Shown one piece after another: positions 8,621 through 17,468 of a stretch of 64,000 nucleotides of DNA; position 1 is the stretch's first letter; each line of letters opens with the position of its first letter. The notes under the pieces are model-generated. The model was not told the origin of the DNA. It worked only from the letters and a program-made list of their open reading frames with translations, and ran no database searches. A program made the position numbers and the translations under genes. Location: NCBI RefSeq assembly GCF_029892685.1, contig NZ_JARXVD010000022.1, positions 1 to 64,000 of the forward strand. The letters are read 5' to 3'. The stretch is from Mycobacterium sp. OTB74. GTDB taxonomy: Bacteria; Actinomycetota; Actinomycetes; Mycobacteriales; Mycobacteriaceae.

Positions 8621-9538
8621 GTGCCGACCAACGAACAGCGGCGGCAAACCGCCAAGCGCAAGCTGGAGCGCCAGCTCGAGCGCCGCGCCGAGAGGGCTCG
8701 CAGGCAACGGACCATGACCATCGCCAGCGCCGTGGTCGCGGTTTTGGTGGTGGCCGGCTTGGTCGGCTACTTCGTCTGGGACCACTTCCACTCCACCAGC
8801 AGCTCAAACACCGCATCGGCCGCCTCGAGCGCCGCGCCGAGCACCGCGGTGCCCACCCAGGACCCGCCGCCCAACGGTGGCAAGCTGCCCGCCTTCGTGG
8901 CACCGGCGGGACTCGGTGAGAACTGCCAGTACCCGGCATCGCCGCAACAGGCGAGCAAGAAGGTGAACCCGCCGAAGACCGGCAAGGTGCCGACCGACCC
9001 GGCGACGGTAACCGCCAGCATGAGCACCAACCAGGGCAATCTGGGCCTGGTTCTCGACAACGCCAAGGCGCCGTGCACCGTCAACAGCTTCGCCAGTCTG
9101 GCCCAGCAGGGTTACTTCAACGACACCCCCTGCCACCGGCTGACCGCTACGCCGCCCCAGGCCGATCCGAATGCGCTCGGTCTCGACGTGCTGCAATGCG
9201 GTGATCCGACCGGCTCCGGTCAAGGCGGGCCGGGGTACCAGTTCGCCAACGAATACCCGACCGACCAGTATCAGCCGGACAGCCCGGCACTAAGCCAGCC
9301 GGTGGTCTACCCGCGTGGCACGCTGGCGATGGCCAATGCCGGGCCGAACACCAACGGCAGCCAATTCTTCTTGGTGTACAAGGACTCTCAGCTGCCCCCG
9401 AACTACACCGCGTTCGGCACCATCGACGCGACCGGGCTGGAGACGCTGGACAAGATCGCCAAGAACGGCATCGAGGGTGGCGGCGGCGACGGCAAGCCCG
9501 CACAGCCGGTGCAGATCAAGTACATCCAGCTGGACTGA
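8621..9538 (+). CDS. ppiB: Membrane-anchored cyclophilin-type peptidyl-prolyl isomerase
   Basis: The GTG at 8621 is preceded by the ribosome site AAGGAGGA, which decides the start and gives 305 residues. A basic, Arg-rich N-terminus is followed by one transmembrane helix (SAVVAVLVVAGLVGYFVW), a Ser/Ala/Pro linker and a cyclophilin domain with FANEYPTDQY, GTLAMANAGPNTNGSQFF and a C-terminal YTAFGTI. It catalyses prolyl isomerisation outside the membrane. It corresponds to Rv2582, but in M. tuberculosis the next gene is relA (Rv2583c), whereas here about 16 kb separates them. Confidence 0.92.
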   Translation: MPTNEQRRQTAKRKLERQLERRAERARRQRTMTIASAVVAVLVVAGLVGYFVWDHFHSTSSSNTASAASSAAPSTAVPTQDPPPNGGKLPAFVAPAGLGENCQYPASPQQASKKVNPPKTGKVPTDPATVTASMSTNQGNLGLVLDNAKAPCTVNSFASLAQQGYFNDTPCHRLTATPPQADPNALGLDVLQCGDPTGSGQGGPGYQFANEYPTDQYQPDSPALSQPVVYPRGTLAMANAGPNTNGSQFFLVYKDSQLPPNYTAFGTIDATGLETLDKIAKNGIEGGGGDGKPAQPVQIKYIQLD

Positions 9539-9553
9539 GAAGGTTCGCGAAAG

Positions 9554-9583
9554 GGCCGGCCACCGATGCGGTGGCCGGCCCTG
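9554..9583 (+). terminator. GC-rich hairpin after ppiB
   Basis: Just downstream of the ppiB stop, the segment around 9554-9583 contains GGGCCGGCCACC and, a few bases later, GGTGGCCGGCCC, which are reverse complements of each other with a short loop. There is no long T tract on the plus strand beyond CCCTGTTCG. It is a good candidate for a mycobacterial terminator that separates ppiB from zwf. Confidence 0.6.
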
Positions 9584-9632
9584 TTCGTCTGTGCGGCTGC
9601 GCGGACCGTGCCGCAATGGAAGTATTGCGGAG

Positions 9633-11132
9633 GTGGCCAACGCACCCGCACAGACCATTTCCTATCCGGCTCCCGGTTCCCGACCTCACCGACACGACGA
9701 CATCGCGGTAGACCCGTACGTCATCGTGTTGTTCGGCGCAACCGGCGATCTCGCCAAGCGCAAAGTGCTGCCAGGTCTCGAATATCTGGTGCAGTCGGAG
9801 CTGGCTCCCGACATCCAGATCGTCGGAACCTCGCTCGAGGACCTCAGCGTCGAAGAGTTCCGGGCGCTGGCCAAAGCTGCCATCGATGAATTCGGCAGCC
9901 ACCGGCTCACCGATGAACAGTGGGACCGGTTCGCCGCCAAACTGACCTACGTGCCGCAAGACGCCGGTCCGTCTGCGCTGGCGGCGGCAGTGGCTGTAGC
10001 CGAAAAGACCCTCGGGCCCAATGTCCGTCGGTTGCACTACCTTTCGGTGCCGCCCAAAGCCGCCCGACAGGTAGTCTCCACTCTGGACGAGGCCGGCCTG
10101 GTGGAGAATTCTCGGGTTGTCATGGAGAAGCCGTTCGGCACCGACCTGGCGAGCGCGGTGGAACTGAACGACTTCGTGCACCGGACCTTCGATGAGTCAC
10201 AGATTTTCCGCATCGATCACTTCCTCGGTAAGGAAGCCGCACAGAACATCTTGGCGTTCCGGTTTGCGAATGGTCTGTTCGAGCCGATCTGGAATCGCAA
10301 CTTCATCGACCACATCCAGATCGACATCCCGGAGCTGCTGGGACTGGATCAACGCGCCAACTTCTACGAGAGCACGGGCGCGTACAAGGACATGGTGGTC
10401 ACCCACCTGCTCCAGGTGATGGCGTTCGTCGTGATGGAGCCGCCGACCGCATTGGAGCCGCGGGCCATCAGCGAAGAAAAGAACAAGGTCTTTCGGTCCA
10501 TGCTGCCGATCAGGTGTTCCGATGTGGTTCGCGGCCAGTTCATCGGATATCGCGAACTCGAAGGCGTGGCAAGGGATTCGGACACCGAGACGTTCATCGC
10601 ACTCAAGGTCGCCATCGACAACTGGCGCTGGGCAGGGGTGCCGATCTATCTGCGCACCGGCAAGAAAATGGCCGAAGGCATGCGGATCATCTCGATCGCG
10701 TTCAAAGAGGCGCCGCGCACCATGTTCCCGCCGGGATCGGGCGTCGGCTCTCAAGGACCGGACCACTTGACCTTCGACCTGGCCGACAACTCCAGGGTGT
10801 CATTGTCGTTCTACGGCAAGCGCCCTGGTCCTGGTATGAGGCTGGAGAAGCTGTCCATGCAGTTCTCGGCCATCGAAGCCGACGGCGCCGATCAGGTTCT
10901 GGAGGCCTACGAACGGTTGATCCTCGATGCCATGCGCGGCGACCACACGTTGTTCACCACCGCCGAGGGCATCGAGTCACTATGGGCGAATTCGGCTGCA
11001 CTGCTGGATGATCCACCGCCGGTGAAGATATACCAACCCGGGACGTGGGGCCCCAACGCCATTCACCAGTTGATCGCGCCGAACGCCTGGCGGTTGCCGT
11101 TCGAGCGGGCCTGGCGGGAAGTGGAGAAGTAG
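9633..11132 (+). CDS. zwf: Glucose-6-phosphate 1-dehydrogenase
   Basis: Encodes 499 residues from the GTG at 9633, preceded by GCGGAGG. The Rossmann motif LFGATGDLAKRK, the active-site peptide RIDHFLGKE and the PSVYLRTGKK-type segment (PIYLRTGKKMAEG) are all present, and the length is standard. It oxidises glucose-6-phosphate to 6-phosphogluconolactone with NADP or NAD, feeding the pentose phosphate pathway. No other pentose-phosphate gene is adjacent. A short hairpin-like stretch follows ppiB (GGCCGGCC ... GGCCGGCC around 9555-9580), which may separate the two units. Confidence 0.96.
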   Translation: MANAPAQTISYPAPGSRPHRHDDIAVDPYVIVLFGATGDLAKRKVLPGLEYLVQSELAPDIQIVGTSLEDLSVEEFRALAKAAIDEFGSHRLTDEQWDRFAAKLTYVPQDAGPSALAAAVAVAEKTLGPNVRRLHYLSVPPKAARQVVSTLDEAGLVENSRVVMEKPFGTDLASAVELNDFVHRTFDESQIFRIDHFLGKEAAQNILAFRFANGLFEPIWNRNFIDHIQIDIPELLGLDQRANFYESTGAYKDMVVTHLLQVMAFVVMEPPTALEPRAISEEKNKVFRSMLPIRCSDVVRGQFIGYRELEGVARDSDTETFIALKVAIDNWRWAGVPIYLRTGKKMAEGMRIISIAFKEAPRTMFPPGSGVGSQGPDHLTFDLADNSRVSLSFYGKRPGPGMRLEKLSMQFSAIEADGADQVLEAYERLILDAMRGDHTLFTTAEGIESLWANSAALLDDPPPVKIYQPGTWGPNAIHQLIAPNAWRLPFERAWREVEK

Positions 11133-11136
11133 GGGC

Positions 11137-11703
11137 CTAGAACGTCGAACTGCCGCCCGGTGTCAGCAGGAATCCGTGGTCGACCAGTGATGGACCCGCG
11201 CTGTCAATGACGCATGCCGTCATCTGCGCATTGTCGACGGCACAGGTGACATTGTGGTAAGTGATCCGGCTTCCGGCCGGCAACGGCCGAAACGATGCGC
11301 CGTCGACCGGCATGTCGATAAAACCGTTGTCCCCCATGTCCAGATACATCTCGGGCTTGCTGAGGTCCACCTGTTGCCAGACTGTCGGCATGTAGGTGGT
11401 CGCCAGCACTCCGGTAGCACCTCCGACACCGGGCAGTTCGCCCCGACAGCGCGCCACCGACTCACTGCCGCGCACATTATGACTGAGCGAGCAGTGCAGC
11501 CCGTCCGGTGTGCTGAACCGGACACCTTCGGTCGCGTAGCCGTGGTCGGCGGTGTAGTCGTCGGGGTTCACCGGCTGATACCGCGACAGATCCGGGAAAT
11601 TAGCCGGGGCCGCCTGCGCAACCGGTAGTAAGACCAGCGCAATCAATGCCGCCGCGCCTGCCGCAATCAGCGCACCCACAGCCGTTTTCGTCATACCGGG
11701 CAT
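11137..11703 (-). CDS. Secreted protein of unknown function
   Basis: Encodes about 188 residues from ATG 11703 (ATG 11694 also possible). A signal peptide is clear (VGALIAAGAAALIALVLLPVAQA, cleavage after AQA). The mature part begins with APANFPDLSRY and contains four Cys (HCSLS, ARCRG, VTCAV, TACVI), likely two disulfides. Small secreted proteins with this PxxFPDL start occur in mycobacteria, and the frameshifted gene at 15101 begins similarly. No function is known to me. It converges on zwf with a 4-bp gap between the stops. Confidence 0.75.
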   Translation of the reverse strand: MPGMTKTAVGALIAAGAAALIALVLLPVAQAAPANFPDLSRYQPVNPDDYTADHGYATEGVRFSTPDGLHCSLSHNVRGSESVARCRGELPGVGGATGVLATTYMPTVWQQVDLSKPEMYLDMGDNGFIDMPVDGASFRPLPAGSRITYHNVTCAVDNAQMTACVIDSAGPSLVDHGFLLTPGGSSTF

Positions 11704-11746
11704 TATCGAGCAGTCGGTATCCGCTCCGCAGGCCAACTGCACAGCG

Positions 11747-12373
11747 TCACCCCGTCGATGCGTCGGCGCCTTGCTCCAACTTCAGAATCGCCGCATCCAC
11801 CATCGTCTGGATGATCTCGTAAGTGCTGAAATCACTCAGCCACAGATGCGGGGTGTCAGTGCGATGCAACATCGCGACGCCATGCAGTGCCACCGACAGC
11901 GCCGCGGCGGCGCGGTGCGCCTCAACGCTCGGCTCTGAGTCCGGGTCCATCCCACCGCTGGCCAGCAGTCCGCGGGTCACCACCAGCAGGGCCTGGCGAG
12001 CTGACGGAGTGATCTCGTCGACCTTGACCATCAACACGTACCGCAACGGAAAACGTTGGGCGAACGCAACATACGCCTGGCAGCCGAGCAGCAGCCGGTC
12101 TCGCGGCGTCGCACCGCCCTGCACCTGAGCGGTGATCTCCCTGCCGACTTGGTCCCAACTCAGCTCAGCGACGGCCGCCAGCAGCTCCTCGCGACTGTCG
12201 AAGTGGCCGTACACCGACATGGTGGCGATGCCGGCCTCCCGCGCAATACTGCGCAGCGACACTTCATTCGCGGTCTGGGACGAATCGACGACCCTGATCG
12301 CGGCGGCCAGAATCTCGTCGCGCAACAGAGCGCCCTGACCACGCACGTTCCGTCGCCGCGTCGACCCTGCCAT
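11747..12373 (-). CDS. TetR/AcrR-family transcriptional regulator
   Basis: Encodes 208 residues. The N-terminal HTH is typical (RDEILAAAIRVVDS, LRSIAREAGIATMSVYGHFDSREELLAAV), followed by an all-helical ligand domain with a TetR_C-like stretch (QRFPLRYVLMVKV). Its promoter region contains the repeat element described at 12391-12525, whose other copies lie near 17.8 kb, so the repeat could hold the regulator's own operator. Target genes and ligand are unknown. Confidence 0.88.
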   Translation of the reverse strand: MAGSTRRRNVRGQGALLRDEILAAAIRVVDSSQTANEVSLRSIAREAGIATMSVYGHFDSREELLAAVAELSWDQVGREITAQVQGGATPRDRLLLGCQAYVAFAQRFPLRYVLMVKVDEITPSARQALLVVTRGLLASGGMDPDSEPSVEAHRAAAALSVALHGVAMLHRTDTPHLWLSDFSTYEIIQTMVDAAILKLEQGADASTG

Positions 12374-12390
12374 GCCTTCACCCTAAATGC

Positions 12391-12525
12391 CCCTGTAGGT
12401 TGCAGAGCTCCGTGTCGTACCAAAATGTTATGAACTGTGCCTTCCTTTAGTTGCATCAGGTTTGGCGGACGGATTTTTGCATTCTGGCTGACGAATCCGA
12501 GAACGGTACGGTGGTGCATGAAATC
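12391..12525. repeat. Intergenic repeat, copy 1 (upstream of tetR)
   Basis: This ~135 bp stretch is strongly similar to 17817-17950. Both begin CCCCTGTAGGTTGCA, share CTCCGTGTC, then GGTTTGGCGGACG, TTTTTGCATTCTGG and end AGAACGGTACGGTGGTGCAT. A shorter third piece lies at 17737-17770. On the plus strand TTGCAT and (G/T)AGAAC sit 16 bp apart, like -35/-10 boxes, but no good gene follows. In this copy only the right arm of the TGTAGGTTGCA inverted repeat is kept. It may be a promoter region duplicated with its regulator site, or a small mobile repeat. Confidence 0.65.
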
Positions 12526-12779
12526 GTGATGCCGGACCTCGATCACGGAACATTAGGTGGACGCCGTCGCCCATCCAGAAGTGGGGATGTTCAGCGCTTT
12601 CTTGCCGCCTGTCCTACTGGCCAAACCCAAGTCGACATCGCCGAACGCCTCGTGAAGGAGCGCGCAAGCTATCGAAGACGCCAGGCACATCGGACTAGAC
12701 CCCACCACCGGGTCCGCCACGGCCCACTACGTGCTCCTACGCCCGGCGGTGGCTCCAACGTCGGTGCCGGCCGTCGTCC
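12526..12779. other. Intergenic stretch without a recognised gene
   Basis: Between the repeat copy and the DUF2235 gene about 250 bp remain. Short frames exist on both strands, one with an in-frame stop near 12653, but none matches a family I know or has a ribosome site. Confidence 0.4.
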
Positions 12780-13994
12780 CTAAGGCACCGGTTGGATCGC
12801 CTGCGCATCGTTCTTCGCGCGCGGGGGCGGACCTGCGGCCGGTGACTGCGTTGCGGCGTCGGTCACCCAGCTGACGTTCGCCGGCAGCACAGGATGGTAC
12901 GGGTCTGGTTTGTTCGCAGTTTCGGTGATCCGTTGCCGCACACTGCAATGCACGTTGTCCCCCGGCTGGATCGTCCGCGGTCGCCAGCCGCCGAGCAGCC
13001 ACCACGGCCACGTGTTGGGGTGCAGCGCGCCGAGGCAATCGTCAGGTGGCAGCGGTTGGCCGAACGCAGTTCCAACCAGGCGCTGGTAGCGCCTGGTGTT
13101 GATCGCCAGGCCGGCGGTGTGAGCTTCGGCGGCGATCCAACTGAACGCGAGGTCGGACAATCGGTGGTCGGGGAACTGGCCGCCGACGTCACTGTGCACC
13201 CCGGTGAACCACACTTCCTGAAAGCGTTGTGGGTCGGTCGCGACCAGCGCCGGGTCAAACCGGTTCACTTCGTAGAAGTGCCGCCGCTCGTCGATGGCCA
13301 TGGCGTGTCGGGCGGTGCCGACGTTGCTGACCTTCGCGGTGAACGGCCAGCGGGCCACGATGAGTTTTCCCCAGAAGTCCAGCCAGGCAACAGTTTTGAC
13401 GGTGTCCCATACCCCGAGGAAGTGCACCTGGTTGCGGGAGCTGTCGAACGGGTGCGGGAAGTCGGGATTGGTGAACTGGGTCCGGAAGTCCGCCCGCTGC
13501 CGCCAGAACTGCCGTTCGGCTTCCGTGGCACTCGGATCGGGTGGGCCGTCGGGGTCGGCGTCCGCGGAGCCCAACGGCCCGGTTTGGGCGTAGAGCTTCA
13601 AGGCATACGGGACCATGTTGGCGCTGTCAGGATGCAACAGTCCGACCGTGCGCAACATCCCGGTAAGGGCGCGGGCGGTGTAGGCGCCCCGGGAGAAACC
13701 GAATACGAAGATCCGGTCATCGCGCCGATAGTTGTCGGCCAGCCAACTGTAGGCCTGGGCGATGTTATCGCGGATGCCATAGCCGGTTGCCAGACCCCAG
13801 ACCCGTTTCACAGCGTCGAGGTGGGGCGTCAGGGTATCCAGCCCGCCGACGGTGCCCACACCCGGGTCGTAGTAGGCCAACTGGCGGTCATCCTGGCGCG
13901 CGGAACCATAGATCCGTGCGATGTTGGTGGCGCCGTGGGCAGGTTCGTTGTTCGTCCCGTCCAGGCACACCACCAGATTGCGTGGCTGGCTCAT
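12780..13994 (-). CDS. DUF2235 alpha/beta-hydrolase-like protein
   Basis: Encodes 404 residues from ATG 13994, preceded by GGAGGAGCG. A longer frame upstream exists but lacks a ribosome site. The N-terminus NLVVCLDGTNNEP and the nucleophile elbow GFSRGAYTARALTGML are typical of DUF2235, followed by HFLGVWDTVK and FTGVHSDVGGQF, which supply candidate Asp/His catalytic residues. The fold includes phospholipase-type effectors of type VI systems and uncharacterised hydrolases. No signal peptide was seen, so it is probably cytoplasmic. It diverges from a two-helix membrane protein at 14263, with a pair of identical palindromes between them. Substrate unknown. Confidence 0.85.
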   Translation of the reverse strand: MSQPRNLVVCLDGTNNEPAHGATNIARIYGSARQDDRQLAYYDPGVGTVGGLDTLTPHLDAVKRVWGLATGYGIRDNIAQAYSWLADNYRRDDRIFVFGFSRGAYTARALTGMLRTVGLLHPDSANMVPYALKLYAQTGPLGSADADPDGPPDPSATEAERQFWRQRADFRTQFTNPDFPHPFDSSRNQVHFLGVWDTVKTVAWLDFWGKLIVARWPFTAKVSNVGTARHAMAIDERRHFYEVNRFDPALVATDPQRFQEVWFTGVHSDVGGQFPDHRLSDLAFSWIAAEAHTAGLAINTRRYQRLVGTAFGQPLPPDDCLGALHPNTWPWWLLGGWRPRTIQPGDNVHCSVRQRITETANKPDPYHPVLPANVSWVTDAATQSPAAGPPPRAKNDAQAIQPVP

Positions 13995-14098
13995 CGCTCC
14001 TCCTTGCCTGGTGGGCCGGACACCCAAGCCCCGTCGTCGACCTGGACGTCTCAGCCGAGTGCAGTTCAGTGTCCGACCCCGGGCGCCGGCCCGCGTGC

Positions 14099-14110
14099 GT
14101 AGTCGACTAC
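14099..14110. promoter_or_regulatory. Palindrome GTAGTCGACTAC, copy 1
   Basis: A perfect 12-bp self-complementary sequence in the divergent intergenic region, preceded by TGC so that TGCGTAGTCGACTAC mirrors copy 2 (GTAGTCGACTACGCA). Spacing between the copies is 97 bp centre to centre. Two identical palindromes between divergent genes are a typical operator layout. Confidence 0.6.
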
Positions 14111-14195
14111 TGCACTTCGCGACGGTCCTCGACACCGCGCCTCGCCGTCGGCTCGGTGGGCGGGCCTGACCCCGGTCAGTGGCCACTCGATTCGA

Positions 14196-14207
14196 GTAGT
14201 CGACTAC
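14196..14207. promoter_or_regulatory. Palindrome GTAGTCGACTAC, copy 2
   Basis: Identical to the 12-mer at 14099-14110 and followed by GCA, so the pair also forms a large inverted repeat. It lies 56 bp upstream of the SLATT-like gene. The binding protein is not evident from the window. Confidence 0.6.
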
Positions 14208-14262
14208 GCATGACGGCGCGGCCCTCGCGGCGCACGATGACCCGTAGCCACTGGGAGGAACC

Positions 14263-14910
14263 ATGTCTGACACGGTCACCACAAGCACCACCGATGACGC
14301 GGCGCCTGCGGTGCCCATCTCGGCCGAACGCCTGCACGGGTGCCTGCACAGCGCCGAGCGATGGTCGCAGCTGCTACCGCAATTCGCCGACTGCTGGCAG
14401 AAGAAGGCCGACTTCTGGGCCATACTGGCCGGGACCCTCGCCGCACTCACCGGCTCGGCCATCTTCTCGTCCCCCGCCGCGAACTCGACCTTGGCCAAGT
14501 CGATCATGTCCGTGATAGCCCTCGCATCGGCCATCTGTGCACTGGTGCCGCGAGTGAAGAACTACGCCGAGGACGCCGGCGCGGCCCTGATACTCGCCGC
14601 CCATTACGGCAGCATCCACGGCCGGCTGCTCGACCTCGTCCAACAAAACCCCGTCAACGAGCGTGCCGCTCATTCGGCCGTCGCCGAATTCCAGGCGGTG
14701 AAGGAGAAGAAAGACCTCCTGCGCGGACTGGCCACCTGGAAGTTGCGCCGGCCCGCGCCACCCGACGCCCCGAGGCCCGATACCCCGCCGGCGACCGTCG
14801 TCGAGGCCGACCCGGTGCACTCTGTCCGCCCACGCCGATTGCGCTATCGCCGTCGACCTAGCCACATCATGCCGACAGACCATGACATCGATATCAGACC
14901 CGCCATCTGA
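14263..14910 (+). CDS. Two-helix membrane protein, SLATT-like
   Basis: Encodes 215 residues from ATG 14263 with GGGAGGA upstream. Residues ~25-50 are charged/aromatic, two adjacent hydrophobic helices follow (FWAILAGTLAALTGSAIFS and SIMSVIALASAICALVPRV), then a helical segment (AGAALILAAHYGSIHGRLLD) and a Pro/Arg-rich tail. This resembles SLATT-type domains, which are two-transmembrane modules found in nucleotide-signalling and defence systems, but the match is by pattern only. It is divergent from a DUF2235 hydrolase and shares its regulatory region. Function unknown. Confidence 0.6.
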   Translation: MSDTVTTSTTDDAAPAVPISAERLHGCLHSAERWSQLLPQFADCWQKKADFWAILAGTLAALTGSAIFSSPAANSTLAKSIMSVIALASAICALVPRVKNYAEDAGAALILAAHYGSIHGRLLDLVQQNPVNERAAHSAVAEFQAVKEKKDLLRGLATWKLRRPAPPDAPRPDTPPATVVEADPVHSVRPRRLRYRRRPSHIMPTDHDIDIRPAI

Positions 14911-15100
14911 CGCCCCGGCGGACGTCTCGCATGACGCCTCAGGGGCACCAATCACCAATCACCACTCACCCGCTCGACTGCCGCCGCAGAGAACGTGATG
15001 CCGCACGGGCGATAGATCCGCCGCACGGCGGTGTCTCAAAGCTAATGAGAAACTCGAACCCCGCGAATTGGACGTAGCCACCACCCGTAGCGTGACCGCC

Positions 15101-15396
15101 ATGACGTTCCGGGCCGCCACTCGCGCGGCGCTGCCGCTCGGTGCCGTTGCCGCTCTTGCGGTTTCACTGCCCACGTCCGCGTCAGCGCAGCCACCCGGCT
15201 TCCCTGAGACAACCCGGGATTCACAGCGTGGCCGGGCGAGGACGACGCGGTCGTGACGCGGCTGGAGACACCGGTGGTCGGGCAGTGGAACGACCCCGAC
15301 GCGTGCGCGTACGCGACGTGGCTGAATTTCACGCCGGCCGGTGAGGCAGCAGCGCGCACTGACTCGACCGAGCACCATCTCCACTCGCAACGATGA
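15101..15396 (+). pseudogene. Frameshifted small secreted protein
   Basis: The ATG at 15101 starts a clear signal peptide (ALPLGAVAALAVSLPTSASA) followed by QPPGFPETT. The frame then leaves sense, while another frame from about 15214 continues with GFTAWPGEDDAVVTRLETP, VVGQWNDPDACAYATW and a stop at 15394. One indel near 15210 would join them into a secreted protein of about 98 residues. Its PxxFP start resembles the secreted protein at 11137-11703. It is probably broken, unless the indel is a sequencing error. Confidence 0.55.
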
Positions 15397-15450
15397 GTGA
15401 CTGGGTCCCCGCGGCGGTGGCTACCGGCCCGACCGGCCGGTATGCGCGGG

Positions 15451-16122
15451 TCAGAACCAGATGGCCGACACCTGCCGACGCTCGTTGATCTGCGGCGGGT
15501 CCGGCAGTGAAACACCGACACCCATCGCGAGGCGGTGTGCGCTCCAGGCCGCTGCCGCTGCATCGAGGACATCATCGGCACCAGCCTGCGCGGCGGCTCC
15601 GAGATCGCCCGGAACGACGATGCCCGCGCTCGCCAGACGACCCATGCGGTCCTGCAGGCTGTGCCAGGTCTTCTTGCTCGACGCCGGCGGCCCGCCGCCC
15701 ATCATCGTGAACGACACTTCCGGGTGAACCTCGAATAGCGGCCACGAACCCGCGCTGTACAGGGAGTCGGCCTCCAAGATCCGCGGCCCCAGCGCGAAGC
15801 TCTGCCGACTCAGGCCCTGACCTGTCAGCTCCCGGCTCAAAGCGTTGGCCGCGTCGAACGCCGGTTCCAACAGCACCGGCCTTGGCGGCGTGGCGAAAAC
15901 CGACGATCTGCGCGCACCCAACTCGACCCGTGCGGCTCGCTCGGCCGTACGAAACCCCTTGTCCAGCAGACCCATCGGAATGTCGACGGCAATCGCATCG
16001 TAGGTGTCGACGCTGAGCAGATCAGCGAGTTGCGCCGCACTGTGGGCCGCCGCGAATTCACCGTCGACGAGCTCGACACCCACCCAGCCTTTGACCCACG
16101 CATCCACACCCAGCACCCGCAC
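15451..16122 (-). CDS. DUF429 family protein (RNase H-like fold)
   Basis: Encodes 223 residues. The N-terminus MRVLGVDAWVKGWVG and the segment AIAVDIPMGLLDKG give the two acidic positions expected in the DUF429 RNase H-like fold, and VFATPPRPVLLE and FEVHPEVSF are typical of the family, as is the DDVLDAAAAAWSAHRLA helix near the C-terminus. A nuclease role is predicted for the family but not established. It stands alone, with no operon partner. Confidence 0.85.
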   Translation of the reverse strand: MRVLGVDAWVKGWVGVELVDGEFAAAHSAAQLADLLSVDTYDAIAVDIPMGLLDKGFRTAERAARVELGARRSSVFATPPRPVLLEPAFDAANALSRELTGQGLSRQSFALGPRILEADSLYSAGSWPLFEVHPEVSFTMMGGGPPASSKKTWHSLQDRMGRLASAGIVVPGDLGAAAQAGADDVLDAAAAAWSAHRLAMGVGVSLPDPPQINERRQVSAIWF

Positions 16123-16226
16123 GGGTGGAGCTTACGGGCGTCTGCCGTCAAACCGACCATGGTTGGCGGGCATCTAGACCGCCGCAGGTCGAGCGATCGA
16201 CCATGTGCGTACGGCGCCCGCGAGTC

Positions 16227-16478
16227 TCACAGAGCCCAACGGTGAACGCACTGGGAGGGATCTCCCTCCGTGCACGCGCAACCCGGCACAGCAACCGGCA
16301 GGCTCTCGATCCGCTTTACACCCGCAGCGGAGGGCATCAGTCCCGCGCCGGCGGCCATCACAGCCGCACCAATCCACCCGAGCACACCCAACGGGAACCC
16401 ACCGCAGACCCGCTTCACCACGCCCATCACTGCCCCGCCTGTCCCGCCTGCCCAGGCTGAGACTCCTCCCTCCACCAT
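16227..16478 (-). CDS. Possible small Gly/Ala-rich membrane protein
   Basis: Encodes 83 residues from ATG with one hydrophobic stretch (LGVLGWIGAAVMAAGAGLM) that could span the membrane. There is no recognised family. Overlapping frames on the plus strand are equally open, as is common in GC-rich DNA, so coding status is uncertain. An AT-richer patch (16480-16515) lies just upstream and could be its promoter. Otherwise 16123-16800 holds nothing I can name. Confidence 0.25.
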   Translation of the reverse strand: MVEGGVSAWAGGTGGAVMGVVKRVCGGFPLGVLGWIGAAVMAAGAGLMPSAAGVKRIESLPVAVPGCACTEGDPSQCVHRWAL

Positions 16479-16800
16479 GCACTTATATTGTCTGCCGCGT
16501 CAAATATATGTTGACCGCGTAGCCGGTCAGATCAGAGACGGTCGAACGCACGGCCACCGCCGGCACGGCGCTGCCGGATTGGGATGCAGCCGGACCGTCG
16601 CTGCACCGCGACACCCGGGACGACGCAGCAGCTGGACGTTATGACTCACGCGCGCCGGCGCGGCCGAGTCGTGGCTGGCCTGGCCGAGAACGGCGGCGCG
16701 CGGACCGCCGGTGGTGCATCTGGCAATGACGAACCGGCTGGGCGAGCTCGCGGTGGTGGAAGCAGAAAGTACGGATCGACAACACTGTTCAATGGCCCAA

Positions 16801-17050
16801 TGAGCAGTTACCGCGAAGCGGTCAACCTTGACCTAAGTTCCGATGAGGCCCTGGTTCTGTTGGATTGGTTGCCGCGCAGCTCACGGGCCGGCGAACCAGT
16901 ACCATTCGCCGATCCCGCCGAGCAGCAGGTCTTGTGGGATCTGGAATGCGCGTCGAACGGCTGCTGCCCGAGCCGTTTTCGAAGACCTATTCTTCACTGC
17001 TCCAGGAGGCACGGCGCCGTGTTGCCGCTGGACACCACAAGCCGGCGGCC
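16801..17050 (+). pseudogene. Frameshifted small conserved mycobacterial-type protein
   Basis: From ATG 16801 the frame reads YREAVNLDLSSDEALVLLDW and AEQQVLWDLEC, and a second frame continues with ERLLPEPFSKTYSSLLQEAR. Joined across about 16945-16955 they give a single protein of roughly 80 residues, resembling small actinobacterial proteins that carry an LWDLE...LVEPF pattern. The function of such proteins is unknown to me. One frameshift makes this copy a likely pseudogene. Confidence 0.5.
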
Positions 17051-17076
17051 ACTTCAGACCCGCACAAGCCAGGCAG

Positions 17077-17322
17077 TCAGCGACCCGCCTGGATTCCCGC
17101 GTTGACCTGATCGATCGCCTGCTGAACCAGGTTGATCGCGCTCACCCGATGCCCACCTTTGTCAGGCTCGGCCGCTTGGAGAGCGTTTTTAGCGTTCTGC
17201 AGGTCGTCGCGAGCGTCGAACATACGCCACTGATCGGCCGCGGCGACGCCGGTGCCCAGCGCCGCGAAACTGACCGCGACAAGCACACCGATAATCCACA
17301 GCTTGAGCTTCGAAATGTACAT
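17077..17322 (-). CDS. Small secreted protein
   Basis: Encodes 81 residues from ATG 17322, with a signal peptide KLWIIGVLVAVSFAALGTGVAAA and a mature helical part (MFDARDDLQNAKNALQAAEP, INLVQQAIDQVNAGIQAG) of about 55 residues with heptad-like spacing. The reading frame extends upstream, but the chosen ATG places the signal sequence at the N-terminus. No known family was recognised. It is one of the few apparently intact genes in a decayed stretch. Confidence 0.6.
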   Translation of the reverse strand: MYISKLKLWIIGVLVAVSFAALGTGVAAADQWRMFDARDDLQNAKNALQAAEPDKGGHRVSAINLVQQAIDQVNAGIQAGR

Positions 17323-17468
17323 TGACCCGGCCTTTCGCAAATTCGTTGGCGATTCGAAACCGACGTTAACAGCAGCAATCACTGCCCGTCGACGGTCGTG
17401 GTCTGTCGTTCAGCCAGATTTCAGCAAGCTCTCCGCCGGGCCACACGACGAATCCGATCCGAGCAGTC

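Noticed and set aside
12780..14534. Longer 584-codon form of the DUF2235 protein
   Set aside because: The domain starts at the ATG at 13994 with GGAGGAGCG; the extra 180 codons overlap the divergent gene and both palindromes.
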